From Bacteroidaceae bacterium (GTDB lineage: Bacteria; Bacteroidota; Bacteroidia; Bacteroidales; Bacteroidaceae), in assembly GCA_017631315.1 (NCBI GenBank), contig JAGBTN010000005.1, positions 1 to 64,000 on the forward strand: DNA of 64,000 nt, given 5' to 3'. Below are positions 42,971 through 53,746 of the stretch, piece by piece. A program made the position numbers and the translations under genes. Positions within the stretch are counted from its first letter, which is position 1. Each line of letters begins with the position of its first letter. The notes under the pieces are model-generated. The model did no database searches. It was not told the origin of the DNA and saw nothing but the letters and a program-made list of their open reading frames with translations.

Positions 42971-43585
42971 CTATTGTGTGTTTAAGATTTTCTTCCCATC
43001 GATGATATTAATACTATTCTTTTTGGGGGTTATACATGCACGTCCTGAAAGGTCATATACGGCGGACGATGAATGTTTCTTCATAACAGTTTCAATGGCA
43101 GTAGCACCAGATTCGTCATAATAGAAATAGCCTTCGTACGGCACTGCGCTGACTGCATTAAACACATCTTCTGCCAACTTTATATCGGAGATAGTAAAGG
43201 GATATTCTCCGACCTGCATGTCGGGGGAAGGCACAAAGTTACATCTGAACAACTCTCCATTTCTAATGGTGGTTGCTTCCAGTCCCAAGTTATATATCAA
43301 AACGATATAATGCCCATTGTCCAGTTCCAATAATCGATGGGAATAACCGGTCAGGCTACTGCTCAATTCAATCGAACTGGCATCGGCAAGCACCATACCT
43401 TCCGGCAGAGACATCTCCATCTGCAATCCCATTATTGCCTGTTCGCCATTCAGTCTAACGCTGATTGTTCGTTCCTCTTCGTGGAAGACGGAGAGAGAAG
43501 CGGTTTGTGACTCCTGTGCGACGATGTCTGGCGACAAGAACAAACAGAACAGAAGGAAACATAGAAAGTATTTATTTTTCTCCAT
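42971..43585 (-). CDS. Secreted cohesin-like protein with C-terminal sorting-type tail
   Basis: A 204-residue protein with signal peptide ending in SPDIVAQ. Residues about 28-150 read like a cohesin-type beta-sandwich (ISVRLNGEQAIMGLQMEMSLPEGMVLADASSIELSSSL, then GYSHRLLELDNGHYIVLIYNLGLEATTIRNGELFRCNF). The end (AVYDLSGRACITPKKNSINIIDGKKIL) is the Prevotella sorting-type tail. Its start overlaps the end of the dockerin-bearing gene by 14 bp, so a cohesin/dockerin interaction between the two is conceivable. The cohesin assignment is by pattern only. Confidence 0.65.
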   Translation of the reverse strand: MEKNKYFLCFLLFCLFLSPDIVAQESQTASLSVFHEEERTISVRLNGEQAIMGLQMEMSLPEGMVLADASSIELSSSLTGYSHRLLELDNGHYIVLIYNLGLEATTIRNGELFRCNFVPSPDMQVGEYPFTISDIKLAEDVFNAVSAVPYEGYFYYDESGATAIETVMKKHSSSAVYDLSGRACITPKKNSINIIDGKKILNTQ

Positions 43586-45098
43586 TGCTATTGTCTTTTA
43601 TGATTTCTATGATAGACTCAATATCTTGGTCGTCGGTCGTTCCGTCTTCATTTGCATCTGACATTTCCGGAACAAATGATTCATCTTCTGTCCCTTTTAT
43701 GATAGTGGCAGCCGAAAGAATGTCCTGCACATCAACACCGTCATCGCCATTTACGTCGCCAAGTTTGAACACACCGATAAGTCCGTTGCGTGTGCGTGCC
43801 GTAACAGGTGTCCCATCTGCCATTGTCATGGAAATCTGATTGACCTTCACTTGATGGCGATGACCTGTATCGATAGTGTCGGGCAGGAAGACATCAAATG
43901 TCAAGAGGGCATGTGTGGCAGGTTCTGTGGTACCGCCTATCATGGTAAAGTCCCAAAGTTTGGCACCTTCCTCTATAATAGAGATCGTGTCGACGGCTTC
44001 GCAGATAGTCACTGTATAGCCCACGGCCTTGCTGCTCAATGTATACTTATTTGGCTCTATTACCACACCAGCAGGGAAGGTAAGGCGGATATTCAAGTCC
44101 TTCACCACCTCTGTATTGACAAGGTTGATAGAGTACTTAATGCTTTCGCCGGGCTTGCCGTTGATGGTTGGCAGATAATAGGAGTACTGCGAGATGGCCG
44201 GCATGGTTGGTTCGTTGGGGAAAGCAGGATTAAACTCAAACTTTGCATAGAAATTCAGGTTTTCCTTGCCTACCGTGTAAGAGAATGAACTTAAAGTAGT
44301 ATATAATTCTCCATTCAAATACCAACCTTTGAACTCGTAGCCATCGTTACGATAGGCAGAGAGAGAAAAGGTCGTGCCTTCGAGCAATCTGCCACTTGTG
44401 CCACGCCAATAACCACCTTCGCTACACGTAACAGAAACATTGTGCTTCAGGATAGGATCGCCCGGTTCATTGGGAGTGTTGGGATCAAACACGCACTGGG
44501 CTGTCAACGTGTCGCCATCAACAGGCATCACATAACTGAAACTTCTGCTATCGGACACCTTCGTGCCATCGTTTCTGTACCATCCCAGAAAACTGTAGCC
44601 GGTCTCGAGTGATGCCGAGCAACTGACTTTCTTTCCGGCGAGATATCGGCCTCCTCCGGAAACAGACAGTCCGTCTGTAGCCTTTAACACCAATCTGTAA
44701 TATAAACTTGTGCTTGGCTCGGATGGTTCGACGGGCATACTGGGGTCAAATGCATAATTGGCTATCAGCGTATCTGCTTTTTCTGTATTCAGGAATTTGA
44801 ACGAAGTGGTTGTACTCAGTTCGTTTCCTTTTGTATCTGTCCAGTTGACGAAGCGATAACCTGTATTAACGTAAGCATACACCGTAACGTATTTGTCGAC
44901 AACATATTTGCCTGCTCCGTTCACTGTGCCACCCTCCTCAATGTTTCGTAGCAACACGATACGAGAATAGTACAGGTCTGTTCCCGGTGCGCCTGGCTCG
45001 ACGGGGAAGGACGGATCGAAATCGTCCTGCCCAAAGGTGGCGGTGCTGCCCATAAGCAGCGCCACCGCCATTGTCATTAGATAACGGATTATTTTCAT
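43572..45098 (-). CDS. Secreted InlB-repeat protein with cohesin-like and dockerin domains
   Basis: A 508-residue exported protein (signal peptide MKIIRYLMTMAVALLMGSTATFG). Three InlB B-repeat-like modules (YAYVNTGYRFVNWTD, ASLETGYSFLGWYRNDG, SAYRNDGYEFKGWYLNG) are each joined by a linker of the form FDPxxPxEP; a fourth copy of the linker precedes a cohesin-like segment (about 300-420). The C-terminus is a type I dockerin with two calcium loops (GDVNGDDGVDVQDILSAA and SDANEDGTTDDQDIESII). Middle gene of a surface-protein operon. Confidence 0.8.
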   Translation of the reverse strand: MKIIRYLMTMAVALLMGSTATFGQDDFDPSFPVEPGAPGTDLYYSRIVLLRNIEEGGTVNGAGKYVVDKYVTVYAYVNTGYRFVNWTDTKGNELSTTTSFKFLNTEKADTLIANYAFDPSMPVEPSEPSTSLYYRLVLKATDGLSVSGGGRYLAGKKVSCSASLETGYSFLGWYRNDGTKVSDSRSFSYVMPVDGDTLTAQCVFDPNTPNEPGDPILKHNVSVTCSEGGYWRGTSGRLLEGTTFSLSAYRNDGYEFKGWYLNGELYTTLSSFSYTVGKENLNFYAKFEFNPAFPNEPTMPAISQYSYYLPTINGKPGESIKYSINLVNTEVVKDLNIRLTFPAGVVIEPNKYTLSSKAVGYTVTICEAVDTISIIEEGAKLWDFTMIGGTTEPATHALLTFDVFLPDTIDTGHRHQVKVNQISMTMADGTPVTARTRNGLIGVFKLGDVNGDDGVDVQDILSAATIIKGTEDESFVPEMSDANEDGTTDDQDIESIIEIIKDNSNGEK

Positions 45099-45119
45099 AG
45101 TCCTTTCTCCGTTAATTCG

Positions 45120-48100
45120 TTACTTTATCACCTTCTTTCCGTTTACGATGTAAATGCCACGCGTTGCATTAGCATTTACACGCTGACCGGCAATGTTATA
45201 GATAGCGTCTCCGGTGTTGCTGTTAACAACATTGTTATCTTCAAGGTCCTTGATTCCAGTAGCGCTGTTCTCTGCGTCGAAGACAAGTTCAAAGCGGTCC
45301 GTAAAGGTGCCGGCATCCGTCTTGAAGGCGTATTCGCCGGAAGAGAGGTCGATTGTCTCTCCTGTCACGTAATCAACAAGCATTACCTTCTCAACATCGC
45401 AACGTCCGATGCTGATGGTATATGTTCCGCCTGCAGAAACATACAAGCCCATCTTGACAACGCCGTCACCACTGGGACGCTCGTTGATAGCATACCTTGT
45501 GCCATCGGCATCGAGGGTAAAGAGTTGGGGCACGCTGTTATCCATGCTTGGGAACTTGCTGGCATCGCAAGCCATTTCGTAGTCAAGACTTGCCTTTTCG
45601 TTCAGCACGACGCGTGTTTCGTCGTTACTCTTGTCGCCTGCTGTAAGAACGACATTGACGAGCATGCGTTCCTTTTGTGCATGATTCTTGGCAGCCGCCG
45701 CATTCTGGCTGGCAATGACATCTGTGAACTGACGACCTTGGAGAGGGAAGCCGATGGTGTTATACTCTTCATTGGGACATTGCACAAAGAATGCTTCGTT
45801 AGGACGGATGGCATAATCGTCGTCGGTTATGCTGTATGCTATATACTTGCGGTTGTAGGCATCCCATACGGTGATTGGAGCGGTGAAGTTCAAGCAATGT
45901 GAGTTGTAGAAACACTGATAGGGATTGCCAACGAGGTTCCAACCGGTGTTGGCTTTTTGTGCCGAAGTGTTTACCTCGAGTGTCTTGACAAACTCTCTGT
46001 TGGAAACAATGTTTTGTTTCGTGGCATTATCTACGGCATGGAAATAGTTCCACGTGTCCTTGTTGGTCTGCATGATGAAGCCTGTGCCTGCGGGGATGAC
46101 GTCATTCTCCTTGTCGAATGTTTTCCATGAACCGGTTGCGCCATTTGCTGCACGATTTCCTCCGTCGTAATAACCTATCTTGTATTGCACGTCTGCTGCA
46201 CTATGAGTTATGTCTGATATCTTCATGTCAAAAGGCAGAGAGAAGAAATACCAACGGTTCTTGGGAGTATAAAGACTAACCTGCACCGTTCCGTTTACCT
46301 TGATATTTCCGCAATTGGAAAAAATCTGCCCGGGGTAGTTCGTATGGTAAGAAGCCTCATGGCCTTCGATTATCAGGTCGTTGATGTTTTGAGGATTCGT
46401 GCCATTGAACTTCAAAGAAGGCTTACGGTCGTAGTCTCCGTTGATTGTGATATTTGGATTGCCTTCGAAGCGGTCGTGATTCATTACCACCGGATTATTT
46501 ACAACCCAATCCTGTATCTCGGCAATGCTAAAGCCTGTAATGGATTTGAAGTTATACCAATATTCGTGGAGTTTATAGGCATTAACGAGGAAGGAGGGCA
46601 CAATGAGGTCCACATCTTTCAAACGGTCCTTTGCAATAGGGTAATTGCTTGTTGTCGCCGTAACAACTGTAGGAGCATTCAAGCGAAGTGTGGCCAAGTT
46701 ATCGCAACCTATGAACTGGTTGTTATTCATTGCATATTGACTAACACCTATTTCTGCGGTCTTCAGATTATTGCAGTTCTGGAAAGCATACGCTTCTAAG
46801 GTAGTAACATTCTTGGGGATTACCAAATCGACGATGCTGTCACAATTCGAAAAAGCTCTGCTGCCAATCATCTCGAGGCTCTCGGGTAATGTACCGAAGT
46901 TTACATTAACACAGTCCAGGAATGCACTGGTGTTAATACGTTTCAGCCCGTCGGGAAGTTTTATTTTCATGCTTGAACAGGTCTGGAAAGCAGACTGTCC
47001 TATGGCTTCCAATTTTTCGGGAAGTATTACTTCTTCAAGGTAATAGCAAATATAGAATGTCTGATACGGAATAACCGTCCAGTTCTTGGCACATTTCACC
47101 TTGCGCAGCCAAAACATTCTCTGGAATACACCGTCATCCCAACTGCTCGAATATGTTTCTGGACCATATATCTCCGTGCAATCGTCCGGCATATTTATTT
47201 CCTGAATATGGCTGGCGTAGAAAGCCCTATTCCTTATATTTCTTAATGTAGATGGTAATGCCAGAGAATCTATAAAGGAATAATAGAAAGCTTCTTCGTT
47301 AATTTTTGTCAAGCCCTCCGGCAAAGCAAGACGGTGCAGGAACTGCATTGCAGTATCACTTGATGTTACCTGGAATTGTCTCGCCGGCACTTCTGTGAAC
47401 TCTGCCTCGCTGAGGTCGAGGTCGAGCAGACCATGCATCATCTTTACCTTCGCCCAGTCGTCGCTATTCATCTTACCCTTCACCTTCAGGCGGCGCACAT
47501 TCTTGATGTGGTCTGTATTGTAGAGCACCTCTGTGCCAAGGCTGCCCGGTTCAAGCAAGTTAACGCTAATCAACGGGCTCTTCATGACACCTGCTAAAAT
47601 AATTGCGACTTTTGGTGAACTCGTGCCACTTGTTGATGCCACCCATTTGATGGTGTGTACACCCGGTTGTAAAACTTCACAGAAACGGGTTTGAATATTC
47701 TTCACGTAAGAGTTGTTAGTATTTACCTGAGCCCCACGAAGAGTTCTGACAAGTTTGTCATCCACGTAAATCTCAATTAATCCACAACTACCCGCCGTAG
47801 AATACACGAATGTAGAAAGTTCATCTACTGATACTGTGGCACACAATGTCTTAGTACCCTGTTCCACACCTGTAGATGTATTGAAGTTATCACCAACATT
47901 TTTTGAAATATACCACGACGTTGAAGAACCTACGCCGGCATTCGGTGTTGTCCAAAGAATGGGGTATTCATTCCAATAGGGGGCAATATAGCCTTGAGTC
48001 ATTGCCTGACAGTTCACTACCTCGTTGGCCGTGCCAACAATACGTTCGATTGTCTGGTTAGCACGGTTGGAATATGCTTCCTCGAAATGTGCTGTGAGAG

Positions 48101-48665
48101 AAGATGGGAAGCCCCAGCCATCCAAAGCATTCAGAGCACGATAGAGTTTCAACTCTGCCACGAAACGCTCACCCGATTCGTCGGCAGGAATAAACAGCCA
48201 GTGTATGCGGTCCTCGGAAGAACAGTTATACTTGACTGTGGTACTTCCATCCGAAGTTCCAAAGAAGTATGTCTCGTTATAATATGAAGTATTGAGAGGA
48301 GAAACTTGGATAGTATAACCTGTTTCCACGCCAGAAACCGTCCAAAAACATCCTTTATTTGTGGAACTAGAACTGGTGGTTACTTTTCCATTACTAGTCG
48401 TTGCTATATAATTCGCAGATGAGCCATTCTTGAACAAGTAGGCGCCATTGTCATTAATAGTCACAAGCACACGCAACGGTGTTTCGCCAATGGTATTGTT
48501 ACTGCTGAGGAAGAGTTGGCTCTCAACATTATAGAGGTAATACTCCTGCTCCGAAACGGGAGCCGAATTGGCAGGCACAGTGGGTGCCTCACGTTCTGCT
48601 GCCCACGCTGAGAGCGTACACAGGCTTGCCATGAAGGCAAGAACTAAAGAAACAATCTTTTTCAT
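45120..48665 (-). CDS. BspA-like leucine-rich repeat surface protein
   Basis: A 1181-residue exported protein from ATG 48665 (MKKIVSLVLAFMASLCTLSAWA). The frame extends 79 codons upstream but that part lacks a signal and lies in the leader. The N-terminal region (about 30-370) is beta-rich with no named motif. LRR_5/BspA repeats occupy about 390-700 (GLTKINEEAFYYSFIDSLALPSTLRNIRNRAFYAS and similar, spaced about 23 residues). A large C-terminal domain follows, with the tail DAIYNIAGQRVNANATRGIYIVNGKKVIK. BspA proteins bind host proteins or other bacteria. First gene of the surface-protein operon. Confidence 0.85.
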   Translation of the reverse strand: MKKIVSLVLAFMASLCTLSAWAAEREAPTVPANSAPVSEQEYYLYNVESQLFLSSNNTIGETPLRVLVTINDNGAYLFKNGSSANYIATTSNGKVTTSSSSTNKGCFWTVSGVETGYTIQVSPLNTSYYNETYFFGTSDGSTTVKYNCSSEDRIHWLFIPADESGERFVAELKLYRALNALDGWGFPSSLTAHFEEAYSNRANQTIERIVGTANEVVNCQAMTQGYIAPYWNEYPILWTTPNAGVGSSTSWYISKNVGDNFNTSTGVEQGTKTLCATVSVDELSTFVYSTAGSCGLIEIYVDDKLVRTLRGAQVNTNNSYVKNIQTRFCEVLQPGVHTIKWVASTSGTSSPKVAIILAGVMKSPLISVNLLEPGSLGTEVLYNTDHIKNVRRLKVKGKMNSDDWAKVKMMHGLLDLDLSEAEFTEVPARQFQVTSSDTAMQFLHRLALPEGLTKINEEAFYYSFIDSLALPSTLRNIRNRAFYASHIQEINMPDDCTEIYGPETYSSSWDDGVFQRMFWLRKVKCAKNWTVIPYQTFYICYYLEEVILPEKLEAIGQSAFQTCSSMKIKLPDGLKRINTSAFLDCVNVNFGTLPESLEMIGSRAFSNCDSIVDLVIPKNVTTLEAYAFQNCNNLKTAEIGVSQYAMNNNQFIGCDNLATLRLNAPTVVTATTSNYPIAKDRLKDVDLIVPSFLVNAYKLHEYWYNFKSITGFSIAEIQDWVVNNPVVMNHDRFEGNPNITINGDYDRKPSLKFNGTNPQNINDLIIEGHEASYHTNYPGQIFSNCGNIKVNGTVQVSLYTPKNRWYFFSLPFDMKISDITHSAADVQYKIGYYDGGNRAANGATGSWKTFDKENDVIPAGTGFIMQTNKDTWNYFHAVDNATKQNIVSNREFVKTLEVNTSAQKANTGWNLVGNPYQCFYNSHCLNFTAPITVWDAYNRKYIAYSITDDDYAIRPNEAFFVQCPNEEYNTIGFPLQGRQFTDVIASQNAAAAKNHAQKERMLVNVVLTAGDKSNDETRVVLNEKASLDYEMACDASKFPSMDNSVPQLFTLDADGTRYAINERPSGDGVVKMGLYVSAGGTYTISIGRCDVEKVMLVDYVTGETIDLSSGEYAFKTDAGTFTDRFELVFDAENSATGIKDLEDNNVVNSNTGDAIYNIAGQRVNANATRGIYIVNGKKVIK

Positions 48666-49090
48666 TTTGGTTTGTGTTATAATAGTTCTACAATTATTCG
48701 CACGCATACAAGGCGAGAACGCTATACACAAACGGCGGAAAGACACGGATACAAAAAACGTGGAGACCGGTTGCTGCCCGTTCCACGCATAGAGGCCCTG
48801 AGATTGCCTGTAGTCATCAGAACGAGCAACCATAGACCCCACGCCGATATGAACACAATACTCCCCACACGGAGGAATATGCATATACATACCCATGGGC
48901 ATCTACTGTTGCAATGTTCTCGGATGACAATTTGAAATTTCTCAGGTTTCTATGCGTCAAGAACAAAGCGTAAAGTAAACGCCTTTGTTATATTCGAATT
49001 CTCGTTACCCGCCCATCCGCATCAGGGCTTCAGCCCTGATGCCCGGCGTGGGCGCTTGTCATCACTACGACAACAACGGGAAATCCTATG
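48666..49090 (-). other. Long leader of the BspA operon
   Basis: If the promoter at 49091-49121 is used, the message carries about 420 untranslated bases. A strong stem-loop lies near its 5' end (49019-49042), next to a second imperfect one (AACAAAGCGT with ACGCCTTTGTT, about 48962-48991). No riboswitch class was recognised. The reading frame that runs through part of it has no signal peptide. Confidence 0.45.
49019..49042 (-). other. Stem-loop near the 5' end of the BspA leader
   Basis: GCATCAGGGC and GCCCTGATGC form a perfect 10-bp stem with a 4-base loop (TGAA on the - strand). It has no T-run, so it is more likely an mRNA-stabilising hairpin than a terminator. Confidence 0.55.
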
Positions 49091-49121
49091 CAAATATAGC
49101 GATATAAAATTACCCAACAAA
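49091..49121 (-). promoter_or_regulatory. Consensus promoter upstream of the BspA operon
   Basis: On the - strand TTTG (49118-49121), 19-bp spacer, TATATTTG (49091-49098). Exact consensus. It is the only good match between rpoC and the BspA gene. Confidence 0.7.
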
Positions 49122-49200
49122 CATTTATGGCAAAAAATAAAAGGAAGACATGACGATTGAATCGGACGGATATGAAAACGACCTGCAAGAAGTCAGAAAA

Positions 49201-49288
49201 CTTCACACGTAAAGTCGGGCAATTACACACGTGAACTTTACCAATTACACACGTGAAGTTGAGCATCTTTACACGTGAACTTTTCTGT
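49201..49288. repeat. 22-bp-period array, locus C (4 units)
   Basis: Units start at 49201, 49223, 49245 and 49267. All carry ACACGTnAA at the same offset; consensus CACGTGAAGTTTACCAATTA, close to that of loci A and B (CACGTTAAGTTTGCCAACTT). Downstream of the rpoC terminator and upstream of the BspA promoter. Confidence 0.88.
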
Positions 49289-49330
49289 GTTCACTCATCA
49301 CAACGCAACCCTCTCTGTTTGTAGAGGTTA

Positions 49331-49368
49331 CAAAAACAAAGAACCGCAGGGCTTTCGCCTTGCGGTTC
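49331..49368 (-). terminator. Terminator of the rpoBC operon
   Basis: On the - strand GAACCGCAAGGC and GCCCTGCGGTTC form a strong stem with a GAAA loop (49341-49368), followed by TTTGTTTTTG. It ends the ribosomal protein/RNA polymerase operon 43 bp past rpoC. Confidence 0.88.
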
Positions 49369-49377
49369 TCTATGATA

Positions 49378-49410
49378 TTCCCTTCCCTAAAAGGTGGGAA
49401 TGGGGAGAGG
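49378..49410. repeat. G/C-rich 33-bp interspersed repeat, copy 2
   Basis: Same arms as copy 1 at 19158 (CCCTTCCCT and GGGGAGAGG, with AAAGG in the centre). Only one base separates it from the rpoC stop codon at 49412-49414. Orientation relative to the gene is the same as copy 1. Confidence 0.6.
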
Positions 49411-49411
49411 A

Positions 49412-52400
49412 TTAATAGATTCCGTCTGAGTAATCGAGCAGAGTTTTGCGGTTGGCAAGGGTACGGTCGTAGTCCTCGCGGTTGGTAACCACAATCTTGT
49501 CGAACTCGCGCAGACCGGTACCGGCAGGAATGAGGTGACCGCAGATAACGTTCTCCTTCATGCCCTCCAGGTAGTCTGTCTTGCCATTGATGGCTGCTTC
49601 GTTGAGCACCTTGGTGGTCTCCTGGAAGGATGCTGCAGAGATGAAGCTGCTGGTCTGCAATGCGGCGCGGGTGATACCCTGCAGAATCTGCTTGGAGGTT
49701 GCAGGACGTGCATCGCGAACCTGAACCGTCTTCTTGTCCTGACGCTTGAGGTATGAGTTCTCGTCGCGCAAACGGCGTGCAGTCACGATCTGACCATTCT
49801 GCATATTCTCGCTGTCGCCACAATCTACAACCACCTTCTTACCCCAGATATTGTCGTTCTCTTCGTTGAAGTCGAGCTTATCGACAATCTGCTGAGAGAG
49901 GAATCGTGTATCGCCGGCATCGTCGATCTGCACCTTACGCATCATCTGACGAACGATGACCTCGAAGTGCTTGTCGTTGATCTTTACACCCTGCAGACGG
50001 TATACGTCCTGAATCTCGTTGACGATATATTCCTGAACGGCTGTGGGGCCCTTGATGGCAAGGATGTCGGCAGGAGTGATGGCACCGTCGGAAAGCGGTG
50101 TGCCGGCACGTACATAGTCGTTCTCCTGAACCAGGATCTGGCGGTTGGCAGGAATGAGATACTTCTTGATGGCACCTTCGCCACCCAGACGCGGAGTGAT
50201 GATGACCTCGCGATTGCCACGCTTGAGCTTACCCATGGTAACCTCGCCATCGATTTCGGCAACTGTTGCGGGGTTGCTCGGGTTACGTGCCTCAAAGAGT
50301 TCAGTAACACGGGGCAGACCACCGGTAATGTCACCGCCACCACCAATAACACGAGGAATCTTGACAAGAACATCACCTGCCTTCACTTCCTGACCGTCGC
50401 TGATAGCGATGTGGCCACCGATGGGCAGGTTGTAATGGCGCAGGATGTCGCCATTCTCATCCAAAATATGTACTGTGGGAACACGCATTCTGTCGCGTGA
50501 CTCGATAACGATGAATTCCTGCAGGCCTGTCTGTTCGTCGGTTTCAACCATATAGTTGACACCCTCGACAACGTCCTCGAACTTCACCTTACCGGGCATT
50601 TCCGTTACAACTACGGCATTGAAGGGATCCCACTTGGCTATAACTTCATCCTTCTTGACGACGTCTCCATCGTTCTTGTAAAGGGTGCTGCCATAAGGAA
50701 CGCTGGCAGTGAGCAATACGATGCCTGTAGTAGGATCGACGAAGCGAACTTCGGTCAGACGACCTACCACAACCTTTGCTTCCTTGCCGTCTTCCTCCGT
50801 AATGTCTACGGTACGCAGTTCCTCGAACTCAAGACGTGCGTCATACTTTGCCACAATGCGGGCATTGGCTGCTGCATTACCAGCCACACCACCGGCGTGG
50901 AAGGTTCGCAGAGTCAACTGTGTACCAGGCTCACCGATAGACTGTGCTGCAATAACACCGACTGCCTCACCCTTCTGTACCATGCGGCTGGTGGCAAGGT
51001 TACGGCCGTAGCACTTCATGCAGACGCCCTTCTTGCTTTCACAAGTGAGCACGGAACGAATCTCGACACTCTCGATGGGGCTATCTTCTATTTCCTGTGC
51101 CTTAGCCTCGTTAATCTCTTCACCGGAAGCACAAATGAGCTTGCCTGTATGCGGATGGATAATGTCATGCACAGACACACGACCGAGAATGCGATCGTAG
51201 AGACTGCTGATGACTTCGTCGCCATTCTTCAAAGCAGAGCATACAAGACCACGCAGAGTGCCACAGTCCTCCTCGTTGATGATAACGTCGTGGCTGACGT
51301 CGACAAGACGACGTGTCAGGTAACCGGCGTCGGCCGTCTTCAAAGCGGTATCGGCAAGACCCTTACGAGCACCGTGAGTAGAGATAAAGTACTCGAGCAC
51401 GCTCATACCTTCCTTAAAGTTAGAAAGAATTGGGTTCTCGATGGTGTCGGGCTCTGCACCTGCCTTCTGAGGCTTAGCCATAAGGCCACGCATACCAGAG
51501 AGCTGGCTAATCTGACCGGCACTACCACGAGCACCAGAGTCGAGCATCATGTATACGGCATTGAAGCCTTGGTCGGCCTCCTTCATGGTCTTCATCAAAG
51601 CCTTTGAGAGGTCGTTATTGACGTGTGTCCAGATGTCGATAACCTGATTGTGACGTTCCTTATCGGTGATAAAGCCCATGCCATATTCACCGCTGATGCG
51701 CTCAACCTCCTCATTACCCTTACGAATGAGTTCTTCCTTCTCTTCGGGAATAATGATATCACCAAGATTGAAGGACAAACCACCTTCGTATGCCAGACGG
51801 TAACCAAGGTTTTTGATACCATCGAGGAACTCGCAGGCACGAGCTACACCTACAGTCTTGATAACGTCGGTAATGATGCCACGAAGAGTCTTTTTAGAGA
51901 TTACATCATTGAAGAAGCCTACCTCCTCGGGGATGATCTCATTAGCAATAACACGACCAACAGAGGTCTCTACCATGCGCTTGCCAAGGGTTCCATCCTC
52001 AAGCTTGTCGTTGACCATCACGAATACTGGAGCATGTACATCGACGCGCTTTTCATTGTATGCGATGATAGCTTCCTCGGGACCATAGAACTTCAAACCT
52101 GCACCCTTTGCGCCAGGACGAAGCTTGGTGATATAGTACAGACCGAGCACCATGTCCTGAGAAGGAACGGTGATAGGTGTACCGTTGGCAGGGTTCAGAA
52201 TGTTATGAGACTGAAGCATCAGAATCTGAGCCTCAAGGATTGCCTCGTTGCTCAAAGGCAGATGCACAGCCATCTGGTCGCCGTCGAAGTCGGCATTGAA
52301 CGCCGTACAAGCCAACGGATGAAGCTGAATTGCCTTACCCTCAATCATCTTTGGCTGGAAAGCCTGAATACCGAGACGGTGAAGTGTCGGAGCACGGTTC

Positions 52401-53716
52401 AACAGAACGGGGTGACCCTTCATGACGAACTCGAGGATATCCCAAATGATTGGATCCTTACGGTCAACAATCTTCTTGGCACTCTTCACGGTCTTAACAA
52501 TACCGCGCTCAATGAGTTTACGGATAATGAAGGGTTTGTAAAGTTCTGCTGCCATGAGTTTGGGAAGACCGCACTCGCCCATCTTCAGCTCCGGACCAAC
52601 AACAATAACCGAACGTGCAGAATAGTCAACGCGCTTACCCAGCAAGTTCTGACGGAAGCGGCCTTGCTTACCCTTCAGTGAATCGCTCAAAGACTTCAAA
52701 GGACGATTGCTTTCCGTCTTGACTGCACTGCTCTTACGGCTATTGTCGAAGAGGCTGTCAACAGCTTCCTGAAGCATGCGCTTCTCGTTACGAAGAATAA
52801 CTTCGGGAGCCTTGATTTCAATAAGTCTCTTAAGACGATTGTTACGGATAATAACACGACGATAAAGGTCGTTCAAGTCACTCGTTGCAAAGCGACCGCC
52901 ATCCAGGGGCACCAAAGGACGCAACTCGGGCGGAATAACCGGAAGAGTGCGCATAATCATCCACTCGGGTCTGTTTACCTTTGCGCTTGAGCGGAAGCTC
53001 TCCACAACCTGAAGACGCTTCAACACATCATTCTTATGCTGTTGTGAGCCACCTTCCTTGTTTGCTTCGTCACGAAGTTGATTAGACAACGAATCCAAAT
53101 CCAATTCGCAAAGCAAATCGTATATTGCCTCCGCGCCCATTTTTGCAATGAACTTGTCCGGATCCTTGTCGTCCAAGTATTCATTACCTTGTGGCAGACG
53201 ATCCAAGATATTCTCATATTCCTCCTCCGAAAGCAAATCGAATTTTTGAACAGGAATATCCTTGTTCTTTGCCATTACACCGGGCTGAATTACGATGTAG
53301 CGCTCATAATAGATAACTGCATCCAATTTCTTGGTGGGAAGACCCAGAAGATAGCCCATCTTATTTGGCAAAGAACGGAAGTACCAAATGTGTGCAACGG
53401 GTACCACCAACTGAATGTGACCACTGCGCTCACGACGTACCTTCTTCTCTGTTACCTCTACACCACAACGATCGCAGACATTGCCCTTATAACGAATACG
53501 CTTATACTTTCCGCAATGGCACTCATAGTCCTTTGTGGGGCCAAAGATACGCTCGCAGAAGAGACCGTCACGCTCAGGCTTGTAGGTTCGGTAATTTATG
53601 GTTTCAGGTTTAAGCACCTCGCCATAAGAATTCGCAAGAATCTCTTCGGGCGATGCCAAACCGATAGTTATTTTGGTAAAGTTTGTCTTTACCTTATTTT
53701 CTTTCTTAAAAGCCAT
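49412..53716 (-). CDS. rpoC: RNA polymerase beta' subunit
   Basis: 1434 residues, normal for Bacteroidetes. N-terminal zinc site Cys66, Cys68, Cys81, Cys84 (CHCGKYKR, then CDRCG); catalytic NADFDGDQ at about 474-481 holding the Mg ions; second zinc site [16 protein letters not shown]. The trigger loop lies in the segment with [22 protein letters not shown]. Thirty bases after rpoB, same transcript. Confidence 0.98.
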   Translation of the reverse strand: MAFKKENKVKTNFTKITIGLASPEEILANSYGEVLKPETINYRTYKPERDGLFCERIFGPTKDYECHCGKYKRIRYKGNVCDRCGVEVTEKKVRRERSGHIQLVVPVAHIWYFRSLPNKMGYLLGLPTKKLDAVIYYERYIVIQPGVMAKNKDIPVQKFDLLSEEEYENILDRLPQGNEYLDDKDPDKFIAKMGAEAIYDLLCELDLDSLSNQLRDEANKEGGSQQHKNDVLKRLQVVESFRSSAKVNRPEWMIMRTLPVIPPELRPLVPLDGGRFATSDLNDLYRRVIIRNNRLKRLIEIKAPEVILRNEKRMLQEAVDSLFDNSRKSSAVKTESNRPLKSLSDSLKGKQGRFRQNLLGKRVDYSARSVIVVGPELKMGECGLPKLMAAELYKPFIIRKLIERGIVKTVKSAKKIVDRKDPIIWDILEFVMKGHPVLLNRAPTLHRLGIQAFQPKMIEGKAIQLHPLACTAFNADFDGDQMAVHLPLSNEAILEAQILMLQSHNILNPANGTPITVPSQDMVLGLYYITKLRPGAKGAGLKFYGPEEAIIAYNEKRVDVHAPVFVMVNDKLEDGTLGKRMVETSVGRVIANEIIPEEVGFFNDVISKKTLRGIITDVIKTVGVARACEFLDGIKNLGYRLAYEGGLSFNLGDIIIPEEKEELIRKGNEEVERISGEYGMGFITDKERHNQVIDIWTHVNNDLSKALMKTMKEADQGFNAVYMMLDSGARGSAGQISQLSGMRGLMAKPQKAGAEPDTIENPILSNFKEGMSVLEYFISTHGARKGLADTALKTADAGYLTRRLVDVSHDVIINEEDCGTLRGLVCSALKNGDEVISSLYDRILGRVSVHDIIHPHTGKLICASGEEINEAKAQEIEDSPIESVEIRSVLTCESKKGVCMKCYGRNLATSRMVQKGEAVGVIAAQSIGEPGTQLTLRTFHAGGVAGNAAANARIVAKYDARLEFEELRTVDITEEDGKEAKVVVGRLTEVRFVDPTTGIVLLTASVPYGSTLYKNDGDVVKKDEVIAKWDPFNAVVVTEMPGKVKFEDVVEGVNYMVETDEQTGLQEFIVIESRDRMRVPTVHILDENGDILRHYNLPIGGHIAISDGQEVKAGDVLVKIPRVIGGGGDITGGLPRVTELFEARNPSNPATVAEIDGEVTMGKLKRGNREVIITPRLGGEGAIKKYLIPANRQILVQENDYVRAGTPLSDGAITPADILAIKGPTAVQEYIVNEIQDVYRLQGVKINDKHFEVIVRQMMRKVQIDDAGDTRFLSQQIVDKLDFNEENDNIWGKKVVVDCGDSENMQNGQIVTARRLRDENSYLKRQDKKTVQVRDARPATSKQILQGITRAALQTSSFISAASFQETTKVLNEAAINGKTDYLEGMKENVICGHLIPAGTGLREFDKIVVTNREDYDRTLANRKTLLDYSDGIY

Positions 53717-53746
53717 ATTTTGATATCCTTTCTTAAAAGCGATTCA

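Noticed and set aside
48666..48902. N-terminal extension of the BspA-like protein
   Set aside because: The in-frame extension of 79 codons precedes a perfect signal peptide at 48665 and reads like untranslated leader.
51623..52681. A 352-codon + strand frame, with similar ones at 55163-56365 and 60798-62141
   Set aside because: These are shadows of rpoC, rpoB and tuf; the last also runs through tRNA-Trp.
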